Source: Hemibagrus wyckioides
Lineage: Eukaryota > Chordata > Actinopteri > Siluriformes > Bagridae
Length of the DNA stretch: 64,000 nt
NCBI RefSeq assembly: GCF_019097595.1
Contig: NC_080716.1
Coordinates: forward strand, 13,788,901 to 13,852,900
Reading direction: 5' to 3'
The notes beneath the pieces are model-generated. The model was not told where the DNA came from. It worked only from the letters and a program-made list of their open reading frames with translations, and searched no databases. The first letter of the stretch is position 1; every line of letters begins with the position of its first letter. Shown here one piece after another: positions 13,201-24,749 of the stretch. The translations under genes were made by a program, and so were the position numbers.

Positions 13201-15853
13201 ATTGTTCAGAAATTTTCAAGAGTCTACAAGTCCCCTCATGAAATATTGGCCAATGCTGGTAGTTTTGTTGTGGTCTCAAGGCAAGCCACAAGGGTGGAGC
13301 TTAAATGTGAAGTGCAGGGCAACCCTAACCCAGTAACGACTTGGACAAAAGAGGGGATGGAGTTAAAAAATGGCAGCAGGTAAGTGTTGACACTGCATGC
13401 TTTTGAATCAAACATTTGTGATTTTGTGCTGCAAAAACATTTTGAAAGACTGTTATTGTATTGCTTTCAGTAGTTTTGTTGTTCTGTGTCGTGGCAGAGT
13501 AGGCCTGATGCCAGACAGCTCCCTGTACATTGAATCTCCCAAGGAGACTGACTTTGGATTTTACACATGCCATGCCACAAATAATCTGGGGTCTACCTCA
13601 CACTTATTTCAAGTGCAAAAAGCAGGTAAGGAGATTGCACAGAAACTGTCAGAAAGGTCTTTTGACATTGCTGAAGCATGTGTAGACACTAAAATTTGTT
13701 CAATTTGATGAGTTGTGTATGATGTGATCTCTGATTGTAGCTGTTGATGTTCAATAGTTGTGAAGCTTAACTCACGGTACCATGAACAGAAAAGATGGTT
13801 TTAATTTGATCCAAGAAATCATCTGCTTTTGCTTCAAGGTGTATTAAAATTTAGATTCAGTTATGTATTTAGCATTTGATTAAAAGGGTCATGGAATCTG
13901 TAGAGAAACTCCAGGATATAGCAGGTTCATCCAGAAATTTAGCTCATACATACGCTCCGTACAAATGCATAACGCATGTGGAAGGAGTTTTTTGATATAC
14001 ACCTGACCCTGAATACAAGCTGATGGTTAGGAGTAATATCTTAATTTCCTGTCCACATCAACAAGTAACATGCTGGAACTCCTAGGTAATGTATCAGCTG
14101 CCAGTACTGCTAGTGACATGTAGTGGAGGTCAGCCATGAGCCATGTCAATTTTGTGATTACTTACTGACCTTGTAGGCACAGAGACTAAAGCACCGCCAT
14201 TCCTGTTGTGCTGGAATTACTCCCAGCATCCGTCAACAATTAGAAGATCCAGAAAGCCTTTCAAAGCAAATTAGGGTAGTGCACCTTCTAGTAGAGTGGA
14301 TAAGAGGCAGTGTAACTGTGAATTATGTTGAACATTCATACTTGTAAAACATTTTCTGTCCTGAAAAGTATTTGAAAGCCTTGTTTAGATCGAATTATCT
14401 TAATGATATATGGATGACAGGAGTATTTTATTTGAACCGCAGTGGAACAGGAACAGTCTGCTTAAAGATTAGTGTAGAGACAAGTCAGATTTATTCTTTA
14501 AAACCAGTAGATATGTGACCACTCACAATCTTTAGGTAATATGTAATTCAAGAGCTTGGAATTATAAAGCTCTTTTTATTGTAATATATAGATCAATAGA
14601 TTAACATTACTAATATATTATTTGCTTATTTAACATGCTAACACTAGTTCGGACTCCTATTTGTTCACAGAACATCTTCAGTGGTACTTGGTATGGATTC
14701 TCCAAGGCATAGGAGACATATGTTTGAGATTTTGGTCCATATTGACATGATTGCATCCATTTTTTTAGATCAGTTGCCTCCTGTAGCCTCAGATTTCTTT
14801 TCTTGGCTGGCAAGAGTGAAACCCAATGTGGTCCTGTGGTGTTGTAGCCCACTCTCCTAAAGGATCAAAGTACTGTGCATTCTGAGATGCTTTTCTGCTC
14901 ACCACAGCTGTCAAGATCGTGGTTATTAGAGTTTGCGTAGCCTTTCTGTCAGCTCGAAGCAATGCTCTTCTGACCGATATCATCAACAAGGCGTTTCCAC
15001 CCACAGAAATGCTACTCACTGGATGTTTTTATTTTAATTTTTTTTTGCACCATTCTATTTAACTTACGAAAATCCCAAGAGATTAGCACTTTCTAAAATA
15101 CTCAGATCACCCCATCTGGCACCAACAGCCGTGACACGGTCAGTGTAATTGAAATCACATATTTTATGATCTCACATCACAGTTTGATGTGAACATTAAC
15201 AGAAGCTCTTGACCTGTATTCACTAAACAGCTGCTACATGATTAGCTGTGTGGATAATTGCATTAACCTGCAGGTGAAAAGTTGTTATTAATAAAAGTGG
15301 CTGGTCAGTGTATGTGAGATTTAAACCAAGGTTTGTACAAAATCATTAACTTTAAATCACAGATTTGTTTTGTTTGAAGAATTTATTATTTTATTCCACA
15401 GGAAGTGGCTGTACAGTTGGTACGAGTAAAAGAAACAGCACATGTTCTGACAAATTCCAGTCATCTGAAGGCTGCAGTGGACAACGCTGCCCCCACAGGT
15501 ACCAAAGCAGTACTGCAATACTGATTTTAACTAAATTCATGCACATCTCCGACGTTTAAAGACTCTGTGTAGAAATGTAATAATGTAGTAAGAATTAACA
15601 GTAATTTGGGGCTATGGGGTAGATCCATTGACTAAATAAGATTGAATAAGCTTGCAAGCTCATCCTAGTTAGATGGTTCTGGTGAGGGAATATGTGCCTG
15701 TTAGAAAAAACTAACGGCTATGAATTGTAGAGTTCATGGAATCAGGTTGTACTGAAATTTCCTGTGCTGAGGTTCCTGTCTAGTCAGGCCAGCCATTACT
15801 TTCCTATAGCTGTAACCAAATAGCCAGTCCTCATTCATCTGTGACATTTCTCT

Positions 15854-15900
<47 letters not shown>

Positions 15901-17966
15901 GTTCCATGCAGTCTTGTGTATGTCATCCAGGTTAATATCTTCAACACTTGTCTTAACATTCTGCTTCAAATGTAATACAAGAGGTAACAAAACCTTTTTC
16001 CTATGTTCTTCCATAACCTTTCCATAACCTGCTTTCTTACCTCAGATGGCATGTGTCCTCATGGTCCACTTGCTCAGTAAACTGTGGTGGAGGGCTACAG
16101 AGACGCAATGTGACGTGCCTTGGGGTTGCAAACGGAGGACGCTCTTGTATGGGTGCTGGACGAAAGCCAATGGAAACCAAGTCCTGTAATACGCAACCCT
16201 GTGTTTTCTGGGCAACAAGCTCATGGGGCCCTGTGAGTAAAACGTCATAAGAGTGATGCAAGTCATATGATGATTAATAAGAATAAGAAAAAATCTTTTG
16301 CTGTAGAGGAACAAAACCTTCCTGAGCAGGTTCTTTATCATCTTTAAGGGCAATGATTTAAAAAATATATAAGTAAATATTTAATCTTTAAAAAAGTGAA
16401 TCACTTGAAATGGGTAAAAGTACAAGTTATATAAACCGTATATAAAGAACTCCTCAAAGGCATACATATTTTAAACCAAAATACATACACATGGTTTTTA
16501 TTTTACATTTATTTATATATTAATGACTCAATAGTCTTAAATGTTTAAGACTAACTTTTCCCCTCTTTGTTTGTATTATTCTTATTGGAGCTTTTTAAAA
16601 CAAAAGTCTTTACTTGTAAGAATACTCAACCCAGTAGTTCAATAGATCAATGTATTTATTAGTTGATTTGGTTTATAAGATTATAATTATTTATACAAAA
16701 ATATTTTGTACAGATAATCTGAAGTGCACTATAGCTGATTATATTATAAACTTTATTGGATGATAATATATCATTAATGCTTTTTAGTTTCTGTTTGACC
16801 ACAAAAAAAGTTACTAGACTAAGTTAGCAAGAAATAGTAAGCTTTTTTGAGGAAGTAGATTAACCAAAGTCTACTTCTATTGAAAGAAGAAGCAAGAGAA
16901 AAATTTCCCTAAGTGGTATTTATTTTTGCACAGAAAAAAAAAATCAAATTTAAGCCCAGAGCTGATAATATTGCAGTATTATGACATGAATATGTGCTTT
17001 ATTCAGTGCCATGGGCAGTGTGTTGGACCACAGAAAGCACTACAGCACAGACACGTGTTCTGTCAGGATAAGAACAGAACTAGAGTCACCCACCGGATGT
17101 GCAGCAGGCAAACAAGGCAAGATCTCCAATTGCTCCATATAATTGCTCTGATTACACAGTATATAGCCTGTTTTCATCATATTTATTAAATAATTCAACT
17201 TTTAAGTCTGTGAGTCTGTCTTAGATAATTGTAAAGGTTTTGCTTTGAGAATAAATATGTTAGAGGAAAGAATGATACCTAGCAGACAGAATACATTTTT
17301 GTTTCTACCCCTCAGGCCCACCTCACATCGAAACTGTACCACAGATGCCTGTGCTCTGCACTGGCGTGTTGGGCCATGGACCCAGTGCACAGCTACCTGT
17401 GGTCGCCATGGTTTTCAGTCACGCCACGTCACATGCGTGCACCACCGAAGTGGAAAGCCAACCCGGGAGTTTCACTGTGCCTGGAGGCCTCGCCCTGCGA
17501 GCTGGCAGCGCTGCAACATTCTGTCATGTGGGAGAGGTACGAATCATCCTGTAATTTGATTTCTGTACTGACAAGCAAAGACAAGTACTGAAAAGTTTTC
17601 GGGTCTTAATGATAAACACACAATGATGTACACCATTTTTGTACGGTATCATACACAAATGGTGTACAAAAATAAATCAGTTTTGTTTCTTGATTCTATT
17701 CTCATTAAGCTAAAATGGTCTCAAAGGATTGTACATGGGTGTTCTTCCACAGTCTAGAAACTCTCTTCTGTTCAGCCAGATCTATATTTAAAAATTACTT
17801 GCTTCTAATGGGGAAAAAAGATTTCGTCTTAAAATACTGTTGCTGTGTTGTGTTCACAGGTGATTGCCAAGACAGCACCAGGTACTGTGAGAAGGTGCGA
17901 CAGCTGGAACTTTGCCCCCTGCCCCAGTTTAAAGCACGGTGCTGCCGGTCCTGCAGAGACACCTGA
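1263..17966 (+). CDS. adamtsl1: ADAMTSL1 (ADAMTS-like 1, punctin), 3' part
   Basis: Secreted ADAMTS-like matrix glycoprotein with no protease domain; the 5' part is outside the window. Exons: 1263-1410, 1582-1666, 4793-5085, 8550-8679, 10437-10647, 10982-11161, 11742-11895, 12377-13379, 13498-13625, 15402-15498, 16046-16232, 17007-17116, 17316-17536, 17860-17966. All phases agree, giving 1017 codons and TGA. TSP1 cores of the form CSxxCGxG appear in exons 1, 3, 4, 5, 6, 7, 11 and 13, with divergent ones in exons 10 and 12. The 1003-base exon holds one Ig domain (VVLNCP to DTGMYTCVAG), a polar linker and the start of a second Ig domain that ends in exon 9 (DFGFYTCHATNNLG). The last exon is a PLAC domain with six cysteines, ending CCRSCRDT. 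The piece KLPVEAKPPWFKQA in exon 2 matches my memory of ADAMTSL1 rather than ADAMTSL3, and synteny agrees. The intron at 17117-17315 has a GC donor. Confidence 0.9.
1905..2030. repeat. LINE-like repeat fragment
   Basis: A GATA-type run (gatggatagatagata) leads into 'tttatcccagtgggaaattta', then a segment reading 'ctgctgtggcgaccctgaacagg'. Both phrases recur in dispersed teleost repeats. Assignment to a LINE 3' end is from memory of such repeats. Confidence 0.4.
2031..4792. other. ADAMTSL1 intron 2, no gene seen
   Basis: Unique-looking AT-rich intron sequence between the exons at 1582-1666 and 4793-5085. Short open frames on both strands (for example around 3045-3317 and 3763-4110) show no domain and no paired splice sites, so they are not called. 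Confidence 0.6.
5359..5552. mobile_element. Foldback MITE with about 50-base inverted ends
   Basis: The left end reads ggtgtccaatcctatcc and the right end ggataagattggacaccc-like in inverted orientation (gcagataagattggacacc). The inner arms (gtgggtgcaggttttcat against aaaaacctgcagcaatac) are also complementary. A palindromic, gene-less element of roughly 190 bases is typical of non-autonomous hAT-type or related fish DNA transposons; the superfamily is not certain. Confidence 0.65.
5560..5860 (-). mobile_element. Tc1-like transposon remnant
   Basis: Contains the phrases 'ttccagtgaa' and 'gtgcacaggggaattgttgtgctgg' that occur in the other Tc1-like copies in this window (22902-23392 and 44553-45339). 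It corresponds to the C-terminal half of a transposase on the minus strand, without an intact frame or catalytic residues. No clear terminal repeats were found. Confidence 0.55.
5861..8549. other. Rest of ADAMTSL1 intron 3, no gene seen
   Basis: AT-rich intron sequence without recognisable coding or RNA genes. Only short, unsupported open frames occur. Confidence 0.55.
8680..10436. other. ADAMTSL1 intron 4, no gene seen
   Basis: Contains a short atatc tandem (ctgtcatatcatatcatatc near 9617) and a moderately GC-rich stretch at 9280-9870 with no recognised domain. No exon is supported. Confidence 0.55.
14645..15305 (+). mobile_element. Degenerate interspersed DNA repeat, copy 1
   Basis: Contains 'atcatcaacaaggcgtttcc', 'gctactcactggatgttttt' and 'tctggcaccaacagccgtg', phrases I recognise from an abundant teleost repeat. 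A related copy in the opposite orientation lies at 46445-47090 in HAUS6; the shared part includes the gcaccaaca and aacattaac segments. It fills most of the ADAMTSL1 intron between exons 9 and 10. Confidence 0.55.
15855..15897. repeat. (TG)n microsatellite
   Basis: About 21 perfect TG units in the intron between ADAMTSL1 exons 10 and 11. Confidence 0.95.
16233..17006. other. ADAMTSL1 intron 11, no gene seen
   Basis: Very AT-rich intron sequence with no recognised repeat family or exon. Confidence 0.6.
17628..17673. repeat. Short imperfect inverted repeat
   Basis: gtacaccatttttgtac and atacacaaatggtgtac face each other across a few bases in the last ADAMTSL1 intron. It could fold as a hairpin; no known RNA family was recognised. 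Confidence 0.5.
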
Positions 17967-19560
17967 GACTCTACCCAGACAAAAGGACAGAAACAGAGAC
18001 TAATCCAGAGACTAAAGAACACCTGCAAACCCACCACACAGACCAGCACATGATCCAAAACTAAAGACCATGGTGTGTGATGGATTGGGATCACCCAGGT
18101 CATCCATTAATCAGCCCAGTTATAAGTGGGGGGGGGGATGAGACTGGATGCAATCTGTAAACTAATGAACATTGATTTTAATTTAACTTCAATGAAGGCT
18201 TTGATTTAATTGTGGTTTTTTTGGTTTTGCATTTACTGCCTGTCTGATGGTCCAGAAAGATGTAAGACATTTTGAAATTCACTGGATTGCACATTCTATA
18301 CTCCATCCATATAAAATAGCCTTTAATTACGATTGAATGTCCGCAGGGGTTTGCTGGAGTTTTCGCTCTTAGCCATTACAGTCAGTGCAACCCAAACTGG
18401 CAACCATATAGAAACTGGAAAACCAAATAGCAAAGGGAAAACTTCCCTGTAATCTGCCACATAAAGGAATGGCAGGCAAAAAATTACAAATGTGTATTTA
18501 AATATAGCCTCTTAAATAATTTGAATGGGGAGATGTTTGAATATTAACTAATGAAAAAAGCTGCACTAGTTATTTGGAAATCAGAACCAGATATGTTGTT
18601 GTCAGTAATAGGCAATGTATCCAGTGGCCCAGTATTACAAATGTGACTTCACTTAAAAATAGGACTTCACTATATGGAAACCCTGATAGCTTTGCACTCA
18701 TAAATTTCCATGTCCATTTTAAATGTGGCTGGATATTGTTCGATTATTGTTGTTATTGTTGTTTGGTTTTGCTCGTGTTATTCTTTTATAAATTGAACTT
18801 GTCCTTGTTGTTTTTTTGTTGTTTTTTCGTTCCAAGATTTAACCACTTGTCAATTATAGTGTAGCTGTGCGTAGTATTTATCATCCCTGAATACATGTTA
18901 TCTGCATAAAGTCTTCTTGATGACATAGAAACTATAATAAATTCCCCTTTTCACTCAGGCTTAGGAAAAAGAATCGCACACCTATTAAAAGAATTCCTTT
19001 TTGATGTTGTAATTCTTATAGTTGTGTTTTCAGTATAGTTCCTGAAAACTCTGTCCTAATGCTAAGCAATCATTTGAGTTAAAATACTGCTGAAAGTACT
19101 TCTTTTAGGGAGAAAAAGTGATCTTTTTTTGCCCCTTTTTTCACAGAGCTATTTATTATTTTGTTTGATTTGTATAAGTGTATCATTTGTCTGCAAATGA
19201 AAATTGATTGCGATGAAACTGTCAAAGCCTAGATTTTCTCTGCTATTTCTCATCACTAATAACAGGTCATTTTTGAAATAAGAAAGTGTGTTCCAATTTT
19301 TACTGTAACAAATAAATATTAGGTCTGGCACAGGCACACAGGTACAATGTACAGTTTATACCAAAGATACTAGTTTCGTGGTCATTTTCCTTTTTCTAAT
19401 AAACAGTATTTCTTCAACAAGCAAAATGCCACATTTTATAAATCATGATCCATTTGTTTGATTTTGTACCGCAAATCTTATCAACAACAGTTATATCTCT
19501 AATATTAGTGACTTAATAAAAGTCAGTAAACAATAAAACATTTCATAGTATCAGTACAGA
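17967..19560 (+). other. ADAMTSL1 3' UTR and intergenic spacer
   Basis: Non-coding, AT-rich. Candidate polyadenylation signals AATAAA occur at 18936-18941 and 19313, and another AATAAA is near 19398; which one is used cannot be told. A run of nine G is at 18128-18136. No further gene is seen. Confidence 0.6.
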
Positions 19561-19773
19561 TACAGATCTACTTCCTCTTTCGGGTTCTGTAATGTGACGG
19601 CACTTCCGGATGATTCATATATACACTACGACACAAGACTTGGAGTTGCTATTTTGGTTGCTGTCTGGGAAACACATTACACATTACATGAGAGGAAGAT
19701 TTTCCAATGGATTTCTTGTAGCACAGCACACCTAATTTATGTCTTTAGTTCTGAATGGAAAAATATTTCTGTA
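19561..19773 (+). promoter_or_regulatory. Probable NLR promoter and 5' UTR
   Basis: Two ETS-type cores (cttcctctttcgg and cacttccgg) lie at 19570-19610, 165 to 200 bases before the chosen start codon. The frame stays open upstream of the ATG, so a longer N-terminus cannot be excluded, but no ATG precedes 19774 in that frame after 19594. Confidence 0.4.
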
Positions 19774-22700
19774 ATGACACGAGCTGGAACACCTGAACCC
19801 TGCCTACAGAGCCTCAGGGACTGCCGCGTTTCTCTTGTGGATAAACTGGAGTTCCACATCGATTCACTTATAGATGCTTTAATTAAAAATGAGGTCTTCA
19901 CTAGAGATGATCAAGAGGAGATACAGTATGAGAAGGGTCCGCGTGGAAAGGTGCGAAAAGTACTGGATATATTGGAGGGGAAGGGGGAAGAGGCAGCTAG
20001 AATCTTTATATCTGCTAGTAAACACATTGGAGAGTCCAACATAAAAGCTGGCAATCTGTCTCTAAAACAGACATCAGGTAAGTGAATAAGATTGACACTG
20101 TATTTAAAATAAAAGCATTTAATAAAACACTTTGTGTACCATATCTTCATTAAATGGAGAATTGGATGATTAAAGATGTCCTTGATGTACAGTATAAAAT
20201 GTGTGTAGTTACATACGTATATGTGTATATGTATTTTTATCTGTATATTATATAATGTATGTTGTTAAGTAGTATTTTATTTTTATATTATGTAATGTTT
20301 GTGGGTATATAGTGTTTTAGGTGTATATTATATAATGTGTGTGGTTATATAGATTTATATGTGTATATTATATAATGTGTAACAGGATTCTCTATGTTTC
20401 AGAATACCAAAAGGTCATAACAAAGCATAAGGACGTTTTGAAACGCAGAAGTGAATGTATGCTCTACTATAACACACGACATGGGGAAAAGATCCCTTTT
20501 TCCGAACACTATGTCAATCTGCTGATTGTGAAAGGCCACCATAGTTTAGAAATTAAAAGACATGAGGTTTTAACCTTTGGACAACAGCGCATTTCTCTTC
20601 AGCAAAAAGCCACAGAGCAGAGACTTATCAAGCCAGCACAGCTGTTTTCCAGTGAAACAGGCAAAAAGTCAGCCAAAAAGATTTTGGTGACCGGAGTAGC
20701 TGGAATTGGGAAAACTGTCCTGGTCCAGAAAATTCTTTGCGATTTCAGTAATCACAAAGAACATCAGTCTTTTGATTTCATTATTCACCTCACCTTCAGG
20801 GACCTGAATCTTGTCAGCAAGCCAGTGAGCCTACGGAAACTTATTCTCCGTAAGAATGGACATCTTGCTAAGCATCTCGACACCATCAGTGAAAACGACA
20901 CTAAACTCTTGATCATTCTGGATGGCTTTGATGAATTTAAGCACTACAGGGGGTGTGACGTCGACGTCTTTTTGACAGATCTCGATGAGGAAGGTGAGGT
21001 GGTGGAAGTCTTCTCCAGCTTAATGTTAGGGGAACTCCTCCCAGAAGCATCTGTGCTGGTTACCAGCAGGCCTACCGCTGTTAGCCACATTCCTATTGGA
21101 TCCATTGACTGCTTTGTTGTCATAACTGGATTCTCCACTGAAGAGATCCATGACTACTTCCAGCGTTTCTTTCAGGATGTGGAGCTAGCTACTAAGATGT
21201 TCGAGATAGTGGCCACAAATGAACTAATGCTCACTCTCTGCTACATTCCAGCCTTTTGTCATATCATGTGTAGCATTCTGAAAGAAAGTAAGGGTCTGTA
21301 CCCAGGTAACCCTAGGACAATGACTGATATTTACGTGCAATACTTGCTGGCATTGGTCAAATCACACACAAACAACCGAATTGAATCATTAAACAATCTC
21401 ACTGGCATAAATCATCAAGAGCACCTACAAGAAATCCTATTAAAGCTTGGCAGATTGGCATATCAGAAACTAATGAATCAAGAAACTCTGTTTTATAGCA
21501 GCAGTGATGAAATAGCTAACTGTGTTATCGCAAGCACTTTTCTGGACAAGACGTCCATTCAGGAGCCAAGCTGCACAGAAGACGTTTATTCCTTTACACA
21601 TCTCACAATACAGGAGTTTTTTGCCGCACTTTATTGTGCCATGGCAGATGTACCCTTATCAGAGACATTAGGGTCAGGCAGTGAATACAGTATCAAAAGT
21701 CTGCCAGGAAACCTTGATTTGTTTACCAGATTTCTTTCTGGTCTGTTATCAGAGAGGAACCAAGACCTCCTCTCCAGAAATATCGGGTTTCGAAAGCAGA
21801 AAGATAAAATGCAGTCCTTCCGAATGAAGCTCGTTTCAGATACTCAATCCACTTGTGAGAATGGCGCTTACATTCTAACACAGCTGCACTGTATATTAGA
21901 GCAACAGGATGTGCTTCTAATGCAGGAGCTCAAGCTGCAAAGTCTGCGTATCAACCTCAGTGATGTCACTCTGTCCACCATGGACTACAATGCTGTGAAG
22001 CACTTTCTCAACGAAATACCTCTGCCTATATTGGAAGTAGATCTGACTGGGACAAACATAAATGCTGAATCACTAAGAGATTTACAGCCCTATTTGTTCA
22101 GATGCAAGAAGATATGGTGAGCCTAAGTTCTAAGTGTTCGAGTGAACAGACTTGATTCTGAATCATTTTCAGAGATGCATTTAATGGTCTTTTATCTAAT
22201 CCTGCCATAGGCTTGGGGAAAATAGCCTGGACCTGGAAGCAATCAAGGTAGTTGCTGACATTCTGCAGGCATCTGATATCTTAAAGGAACTCGGGTAAAG
22301 CACTTATTCATCACCATTCCATTCATGATTTAATGGGTTGCAACATAAAACTAATAGTAAAACAGTCAAGCATACATTAACCTTATGGATACAGTTTAGG
22401 ATGGACAGACATCGGAGACGAACATCTTTTTGTACTCACAAATGCTATCAAGACTAAGCAAACCCTGACAGAGCTTTGGTGAGTTGATTTATTACAACAG
22501 TAATCCGCTATCTGTACATATAAACATATTATTAAACCATACACCTCTTGATTATATTGATTATATGGTACATTAATCAGACACTGGACTATATGGAGCG
22601 TATGTGTAATTTTTCTATATTAAGACTCTTTTTTTTTTTTACTGTTGCTTAGGATGGAGGGAAATAGAATCACTTCTGCAGGCTTATTACCATTAAGTGT

Positions 22701-24106
22701 CTTTACACCTTCACCTCTTGAGAGAGTTGTGTAAGTTGAGCAAAGATTAGAACTTTACTTTCAATAACTGTACCATGATTATCAGAACTTTACTTTCAAT
22801 AACTGTACCATGGATACATATTAGTTATTCTAATGAATGTATAAATTATAATAAAATAAATATGTACTAGACTGTGTATGTCTTATGTGTAGGCCAAAAG
22901 ATACACTATATGGCCAAAAGTATAAGGACACCTCACTATCACGCCCCTATGATCACACATATTGATGAATTTATTCCTCCCTTTACACTTTACATTTTAG
23001 AACTTGGCTGTGGGGATTTGCTCATTGAGCCACAAGAGCATTAGAGAGGTTAGGCAGTGATGTCAGTTGAGATGGCTTGACACATGTTCAGCAGTTCATT
23101 CCAAAGGATTTTAGTGGGGTTGAGGTCAGGGCTCTGTGAAGGCCACTTGAGTTCTTCTACACCTACCTTGGCAAACCATATGTTCATGGAGCTTGATTTG
23201 TGCACAGTGGCATTGTCATGCTGCTTACATACATGTTTGGGCCTCTTAGTTCCAGTCAAAAGAAAAGTGATGTTAAATTAAAGGCACACTATACAATTGT
23301 GTACTCACAGCTTTGTTGCAACAGTTTGGGGAAGACCCACATATGTTCAGGTGTAATGTTCAGTTGTTCAGGTGTAGTGTTGGCATAGTGTAGGTATTGT
23401 CTTTTTTTACTCAACTCATGGGTCTTGTCTTTAATTTACTCCTTCTAACCCTTGCCTGATTTATGGTTACTTGTTCTAATAAACCTTTGAATGCGTTAAT
23501 AATTTATTAATTAAACAACAAACATGTCAATGTACTGTACATAATTTGATAAGTCATAAAATGTGTTAATAAACTGACAGTAATGAAGCAAACAAAACTA
23601 TATAAAATACAATACATTTACACAGAATAGGATTAAAGGGTGTCTAAATATACAGAGGATTAAGATGCATCAAATGTTTATTCTTGATGTTCTATATGTA
23701 TATTCTAACATTTGACATTTCTACTGTTTGTAATCTCATATTAAAGAGTTAAGTATGAACACATCTGTGATTTTTTAGTGCCATTTGGAACAATGTAACT
23801 GATGCTGAAGGAGAGCACCTGAACAGCCTCTGTTCTACACCCTGCTTCACCGTGTCCTTCACAGAAAATAGTATGTGGAAAGACTGGGCCGATTGGGTTC
23901 TTCAGAGATGTGAAGTGAGTAGCAGTGAGAAACTGGTGACGATCCTGTACAAAGTGTGTGACATATCTGTCTGCAATCTAGATAGCCAGTGGGCCAAGAC
24001 GTTTTATAGAAACTTGACAAAACTAATAAGGACACGAATTGAGCAGTGCTTGGAAGAGGATGTGCGACGGAAATTGGAGAAGTTTGAGACAATTCTCACC
24101 TTATAG
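19774..24106 (+). CDS. CARD-NACHT-LRR NLR-family immune receptor
   Basis: Cytosolic pattern-recognition receptor of the NOD-like family. Exons: 19774-20077, 20403-22116, 22211-22294, 22395-22478, 22653-22730, 23779-24106; phases agree and give 863 residues. Residues about 11-86 form a CARD (LVDKLEFHIDSLIDAL, VRKVLDILEGKGEEAA). The big exon carries the NACHT ATPase with Walker A GVAGIGKT (residues 199-206) and Walker B LIILDGFDE (271-279), followed by winged-helix sequence ending in FTHLTIQEFFAALYC. About five leucine-rich repeats follow, spread over exons of 84, 84 and 78 bases, one 28-residue repeat per exon. The last 85 residues are a charged, tryptophan-rich tail (MWKDWADWVLQRC) that I do not recognise. 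CARD plus NACHT fits the NOD/NLRC branch, but I cannot name the orthologue. The ATG at 19774 was chosen because it is the first ATG in frame before the CARD. Confidence 0.88.
20205..20385. repeat. AT-rich minisatellite in NLR intron 1
   Basis: Three to four imperfect units of about 50-60 bases, each containing 'gtatattatataatgt' followed by a 'ggttatatag' type segment. It ends just before the acceptor of the NACHT exon at 20403. Confidence 0.7.
22749..22812. repeat. 35-base tandem duplication
   Basis: The segment agaactttactttcaataa plus ctgtaccatg occurs twice without change, at 22749-22777 and 22784-22812. It lies in the last intron of the NLR gene, near the donor at 22731. Confidence 0.9.
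22902..23392 (-). mobile_element. Tc1/mariner-like remnant with terminal inverted repeats
   Basis: The left end TACACTATATGGCCAAAAG is inverted at the right end as TTGGCATAGTGTA. On the minus strand between 23259 and 23050 the reading VGVEELKWPSQSPDLNP is the C-terminal part of a Tc1 transposase (WPSQSPDLNP motif). The N-terminal DNA-binding and first catalytic parts are absent, so the copy is internally deleted and dead. It lies in the last NLR intron. Confidence 0.8.
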
Positions 24107-24749
24107 TGGATTTCTCAATTCTGGGATTTTGTGGAATTTGGGAGCTGTTTTACATTTTACACAACCCATAGAGAGGATTTTTCCCTTGATTTTATATTTT
24201 TGTGTTCATTCTTTTTATTACAGCTAATATTATTTTGGTTAATACTGTAGCAATTATTTATTTATTCATTGTATATATTAGTGTATTTTCTTATTATTTC
24301 ATTTATTTTATTTCTTAAATTTTGAGCAGCATATCTTCTGAGTTAGTTTCATGGACCTCTTGCAAGTTATCCATTGTAAATTAAAGGATAATGCACAATT
24401 TAAATTATTTTTATTATTATTTTTACTGAAATATTTGTTATTTAATATACGCCTTCCATTTGGATTTTTATTTAAAAAAAAAAAACTTTGAAAGACTTTG
24501 TTGTTTTCCTTTTTTATAGTTTTATACCCTTCTCCTTACCCCATTTTTCCTTTCTTTTTTAATGTATGAAACATGAACATCGCGCACTGTACTTTTTTAT
24601 TATTATTTATATAATGTATAATTACATGCATTAAACACTATACTGTTATGTTTGTATAAACCTTTTTTTAAAAGAGTAAAGAACAAAAATAAATAAATAC
24701 ATAAAAATAAATGAGCAATTTCAACTTTCCTTTTTACCTTCTGTTGTAT
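24107..24749. other. NLR 3' UTR and spacer to LARP7
   Basis: Very AT-rich, with poly(T) and poly(A) runs. Possible polyadenylation signals are the overlapping AATAAA motifs near 24688-24712. No gene is seen. Confidence 0.6.

Noticed and set aside
13440..13497. Upstream acceptor (ttgctttcag at 13461-13470) for ADAMTSL1 exon 9
   Set aside because: It has a better pyrimidine tract, but using it would add a frame-breaking segment starting with tag; the acceptor at 13497 keeps the Ig reading frame.
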